A DNA stretch of 64,000 nt from JBAYIE01 sp041665785 (lineage in GTDB: Bacteria; Bacteroidota; Bacteroidia; UKL13-3): contig JBAYIE010000012.1 of the NCBI GenBank assembly GCA_041665785.1, positions 35,618 to 99,617 of the forward strand, given 5' to 3'. Position 1 is the first letter of the stretch, and every line of letters begins with the position of its first letter. The notes under the pieces were generated by a model. It made no database searches, had not been told where the DNA came from, and saw only the letters and a list, made by a program, of their open reading frames with translations. Positions 60,724-64,000 of this stretch are shown in pieces. The translations under genes were made by a program, and so were the position numbers.

Positions 60724-63663
60724 ATGAGCGAAAACACAGGAACAATTAGGCTGAGTAAAGCGGCAAAAGAGATTGGCGTTGGTATTGGAACCATCGTTGA
60801 GCATCTGGGTAAAAAGGGCCAGAAAATAGAATCGAACCCTAATACTAAAATTACGGATGAGCAGTACAACTTGTTGCTTACTGATTTTCAGAGCGACAAG
60901 AAAACCAAAGACGATGTCAAAATGCTCAGCAACAAGGCTAAAATCGTTAAAAAGGAAGAGCCCGTTGCTACTACTCCTGCGCCCGTGAAAGTAAAAGAAA
61001 GGGTTGCTGACGAAGAGGATGACGATGATGGCATCCTGATTAAGTCGAGTATGGTTCCCGAAAAGAAAGCTGAAGCTCCTGCTAAAGAGATCCCGGTTAA
61101 GAAAGAAGAACTCAAACCTGAACCAGAACCGGTACCTGTTGCAGAAGTTAATCCTGAACCTGAGACTTCCGACAAACTCAAATTTACTGTTGTAGGCAAA
61201 ATCAATCTGGAACAGGTTGACAGCAAGTCTAAAAAAGGCCGTAAACCAAAAACTGAAGAGGTTGTTCCGGAAGTGGTAGCAGAAAAGAAAACTACAAAAA
61301 AGAAAACCGAAGAACCGGTTGCCGAAATCGTTCCGCCTCCAACTGAGGTTGCACCTCCCGTATTACCGGAAGCACCTGTTGCTCCGGTTGAACCGGTTGA
61401 ACCATCGCGCATGGAACCCAATTACGAAAAACTTTCGGGTTTGAAAGTAATGGGTAAAATCGTATTGCCGGTTGAACAACCTTCGAAAAAACAAACTCCA
61501 GTTGCTTCTTCTGACGATGCCCTCAAAAAGAAACGTCGCCGGAAAACCAATTATGTGGCCGGAAGCAACGATATGGATCAAAAAACCATCGATGCCAACC
61601 GTCCGCCTCAAACCGGACCGGGTAATACCGGTGGCGGAACATCCCGTCCTCCTTTCAACCGCGATAATAACCGTCGATTTGGTGGTGGTGGTGGAAACAG
61701 ACCACCATTTAACCGTGACGCCAAACCGGCTGATCCGAAAGCTGAAATTACCGATAAGGAAATTCAGGATAAATTAAAAGCCACATTGGCCCGACTCAAT
61801 CCGGGTAGTAAAACCCCGAATATTGGTTCGGTACGTTCCAAATTGCGTAAGCAGAAGCGCGATGCCGCAGCCGACAGACGTGAAGAGGAAGCCATGGAAC
61901 TGGAAAGTCAACGGAAAATTCAGGTAACCGAATTCGTAACAGCCAATGAATTGGCAAAAATGATGGAAGTGCCGATTACCAATATTATTTCGGCCTGTAT
62001 GACCCTGGGACTGATGGTATCCATCAACCAACGTCTGGATGCAGAAACCATCTCTATTGTAGCCGATGAATTCGGTTATGAAGTAGAATTTGTTTCGGCA
62101 GAAGATCAGGATACCATTGAACTGGAACAGGATGAACCGGAAGATCTGAAACCACGCGCTCCGATTGTTACTGTTATGGGTCACGTCGATCATGGTAAAA
62201 CCTCTTTGCTGGATTATGTGCGTAAAGCCAATGTAGTAGCCGGTGAGGCAGGTGGTATCACCCAGCATATCGGCGCTTATGAAGTAACGCTGCAAAGCGG
62301 TAAACGCATTACCTTCCTCGATACACCGGGTCACGAAGCCTTTACGGCGATGCGTGCACGGGGTGCAAAGGTGACCGATATTGTAATTATTGTAATTGCT
62401 GCCGACGACAGTGTGATGCCGCAAACCAAAGAAGCCATCAGCCATGCGCAAGCTGCCGGTGTACCGATTGTTTTTGCTTTGAATAAAATCGACCGCGAAG
62501 GTGCCAATCCGGATAAAATCCGCGAACAACTTTCGGCCATGAATATTTTGGTGGAAGAATGGGGTGGCAAATACCAGTGTCAGGAAATTTCAGCCAAACA
62601 AGGGTTGAATATTGAATCCCTGCTCGACAAAGTATTGCTCGAAGCCGAGATCCTCGATCTGAAAGCCAATCCAAATCGTCGTGCTGTTGGAAGCGTGATT
62701 GAATCTACCCTCGACAAAGGTCGTGGAATTGTAACTACCGTATTGGTTCAAACCGGAACCTTGCGTGTGGGCGATCCGATTCTGGCCGGTATGCATCAGG
62801 GTAAAGTAAAAGCCATGTTCGACGAACGCGGTAACCGCATTACCCAGGCCGGACCATCAGCCCCGGCGGTAATTCTTGGATTCGACGGAGCACCACAGGC
62901 CGGCGACAGCATCATAGTCACCAAATCGGAACAGGAAGCCAAAGAATATTCAACCAAGCGTATGCAATTGCAACGCGAACAAGGTATCCGTACGCATAAA
63001 CATATTACGTTGGACGAAATCGGTCGTCGTTTGGCCATTGGAAACTTCAAGGAATTGAAGGTGATTGTGAAAGGCGACGTGGATGGATCTGTTGAAGCAT
63101 TGAGCGATTCGTTGATCAAGCTTTCTACAGAAGAAGTTCAGGTAAGTGTAATCCTGAAAGGGGTTGGACAAATTTCCGAGAGTGATGTTACACTGGCCTC
63201 GGCATCTGATGCCATCATCGTAGCATTTAATGTTCGTCCATCGCCTCAGGCACGCAAACTGGCCGAACAGGAAGCCATCGATATCCGCATGTATTCCATC
63301 ATTTACAATGCCATCGAAGAAATCAAGGCGGCTATTGAAGGAATGCTTGCTCCTACCGTGGAAGAAAAAATTACCGGAAACGTGGATATCCGCGAAGTAT
63401 TCAAAATCACCAAGGTTGGAACCATTGCAGGTTGTATGGTTACCGATGGTAAAGTATACCGCAATTCGAAAATCCGTCTGATTCGCAACGGAGTTGTAAT
63501 TCACGAAGGTGAACTGGCTTCTCTCAAACGATTCAAAGACGATGTAAAAGAAGTAAGCAGCGGTTACGAGTGCGGATTGAATCTGGCTAATTTCAACGAA
63601 ATTGAAGTGGGCGACAATATTGAAGCCTACGAAATTGTGGAAGTGAAGCGGAAGTTGAAGTAA
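60724..63663 (+). CDS. infB: translation initiation factor IF-2
   Basis: IF-2 is a GTPase that brings initiator tRNA to the 30S subunit. The 979-residue protein has an IF2N module (IRLSKAAKEIGVGIGTIVEH), a long Pro/Glu/Lys-rich linker (about 75-340, with an Asn/Arg/Gly-rich patch near 305-330), and the core: G1 GHVDHGKTS from Gly486, G3 DTPGHE, G4 NKID. Domains II-IV follow to the end. The start is an ATG; the upstream 126 bp hold no obvious terminator, so it is read with nusA. Confidence 0.98.
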   Translation: MSENTGTIRLSKAAKEIGVGIGTIVEHLGKKGQKIESNPNTKITDEQYNLLLTDFQSDKKTKDDVKMLSNKAKIVKKEEPVATTPAPVKVKERVADEEDDDDGILIKSSMVPEKKAEAPAKEIPVKKEELKPEPEPVPVAEVNPEPETSDKLKFTVVGKINLEQVDSKSKKGRKPKTEEVVPEVVAEKKTTKKKTEEPVAEIVPPPTEVAPPVLPEAPVAPVEPVEPSRMEPNYEKLSGLKVMGKIVLPVEQPSKKQTPVASSDDALKKKRRRKTNYVAGSNDMDQKTIDANRPPQTGPGNTGGGTSRPPFNRDNNRRFGGGGGNRPPFNRDAKPADPKAEITDKEIQDKLKATLARLNPGSKTPNIGSVRSKLRKQKRDAAADRREEEAMELESQRKIQVTEFVTANELAKMMEVPITNIISACMTLGLMVSINQRLDAETISIVADEFGYEVEFVSAEDQDTIELEQDEPEDLKPRAPIVTVMGHVDHGKTSLLDYVRKANVVAGEAGGITQHIGAYEVTLQSGKRITFLDTPGHEAFTAMRARGAKVTDIVIIVIAADDSVMPQTKEAISHAQAAGVPIVFALNKIDREGANPDKIREQLSAMNILVEEWGGKYQCQEISAKQGLNIESLLDKVLLEAEILDLKANPNRRAVGSVIESTLDKGRGIVTTVLVQTGTLRVGDPILAGMHQGKVKAMFDERGNRITQAGPSAPAVILGFDGAPQAGDSIIVTKSEQEAKEYSTKRMQLQREQGIRTHKHITLDEIGRRLAIGNFKELKVIVKGDVDGSVEALSDSLIKLSTEEVQVSVILKGVGQISESDVTLASASDAIIVAFNVRPSPQARKLAEQEAIDIRMYSIIYNAIEEIKAAIEGMLAPTVEEKITGNVDIREVFKITKVGTIAGCMVTDGKVYRNSKIRLIRNGVVIHEGELASLKRFKDDVKEVSSGYECGLNLANFNEIEVGDNIEAYEIVEVKRKLK

Positions 63664-63665
63664 AA

Positions 63666-64000
63666 TCAGACTTTAACCAGCGTACCTGTTCTTCTTACCC
63701 AATACTTTTCTAACGCAAACGCGGCATAACCTATTGACGCAAAATTTGGCTCTACAAAAGCCAGGATGATTACCAGTACATATACAAAAACCGGAAATAC
63801 AATTTCCCTTGAAATAATTCTTACGTCCTGGTCAAAATCCGACACGCGCAAATTGTTAGCGGGATTCAGTATATACTTAAACTGGAAATAATTCAAAAAC
63901 CTGGCCATAATATAATTCATATTATAAATTAATAATGGTACTGCGCTAGGCGCATCAATATTTTCTAATACAAAAGCAGTAGAGAACGGTATAAACGCAA
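63666..64000 (-). CDS. TMEM175-like membrane protein, C-terminal part (runs off right edge)
   Basis: The frame stays open from the stop at 63666 to the window end; the ATG at 63920 is internal. Reading upstream gives AFIPFSTAFVLEN and APSAVPLLIYNMNYIMARF, which match the conserved IPFSTxLLxEN...VALYALN region of TMEM175 (DUF1211) potassium-channel-like proteins. The C-terminal transmembrane helix follows (IVFPVFVYVLVIILAFVEPN). The visible 111 residues lack the N-terminal half. It is convergent with infB with 2 bp between the stops. Confidence 0.8.
   Translation of the reverse strand, partial: AFIPFSTAFVLENIDAPSAVPLLIYNMNYIMARFLNYFQFKYILNPANNLRVSDFDQDVRIISREIVFPVFVYVLVIILAFVEPNFASIGYAAFALEKYWVRRTGTLVKV

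Noticed and set aside
1..64000. tRNA, rRNA, insertion sequences, restriction or toxin-antitoxin modules
   Set aside because: No cloverleaf with a GTTCRANYC-type arm, no transposase or integrase and no recognisable defence gene was seen on either strand. The Fic protein lacks a small antitoxin gene next to it.

Overview
The window looks like chromosome from a member of the phylum Bacteroidota. The evidence is a PorT-type protein of the type IX secretion system (T9SS), three secreted proteins with T9SS sorting tails, DUF4834 and DUF151/UvrBC-motif proteins, a MaeB malic enzyme fused to a phosphotransacetylase domain, and many -7 elements of the Bacteroidota form TAnnTTTG. It probably belongs near the Flavobacteriales or a related order, but the sequence alone does not settle the order. 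Most of it is ordinary core genome, densely packed on both strands. I found no tRNA, rRNA, CRISPR array, intact transposon or prophage. Left part (1-20.5 kb): the tail of a GAF/histidine kinase with its response regulator; era-der; a small lipoprotein; rpmH-rnpA-yidD; a C-terminal processing protease; a TauE/SafE permease; an SprT-like protein; a 931-residue T9SS type B cargo protein; a minus-strand run maeB - coiled-coil protein - zapA - rny; a LOG-family/yqeY pair; and a TPR protein overlapping a phosphosulfolactate synthase. Middle (20.5-43 kb): a T9SS type A cargo protein; FkbM methyltransferase; murI; a secreted protein resembling the tail of DUF2723 proteins, translationally linked to an ECF sigma factor and a one-pass membrane partner; a Fic enzyme behind a promoter flanked by paired 10-bp-phased repeats; hppD and hmgA of tyrosine breakdown around a lipoprotein and a broken four-helix-bundle gene; a TPR lipoprotein; an 815-bp non-coding stretch with two structured repeats; thrS-infC-rpmI-rplT; DUF151; a nucleoside transporter; another T9SS cargo protein; EamA and LptF/G. 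Right part (43-64 kb): a GT-C glycosyltransferase; tgt-porT-ubiE; a lipoprotein overlapping engB; four palindromic repeats; dihydroorotase; a three-gene MacB-like ABC transporter; tatD - GT2 glycosyltransferase - polysaccharide deacetylase; TolC plus a membrane-fusion protein; rimP-nusA-infB; and the C-terminal end of a TMEM175-like channel running off the right edge. Themes: envelope export and assembly (PorT, T9SS cargo, LptF/G, YidD, TolC, ABC, glycosyltransferases) and translation (era, der, engB, L34, L35, L20, IF2, IF3, RimP, NusA, ThrRS, Tgt). I did not find an obvious new defence or mobile system. The observations most worth checking are regulatory or structural: a terminator-like hairpin between the rimP promoter and its start codon, the phased repeats at the Fic promoter, the structured intergenic repeat families, -7 elements abutting start codons (possible leaderless mRNAs), and enzymes that have lost textbook metal ligands (Tgt, dihydroorotase).
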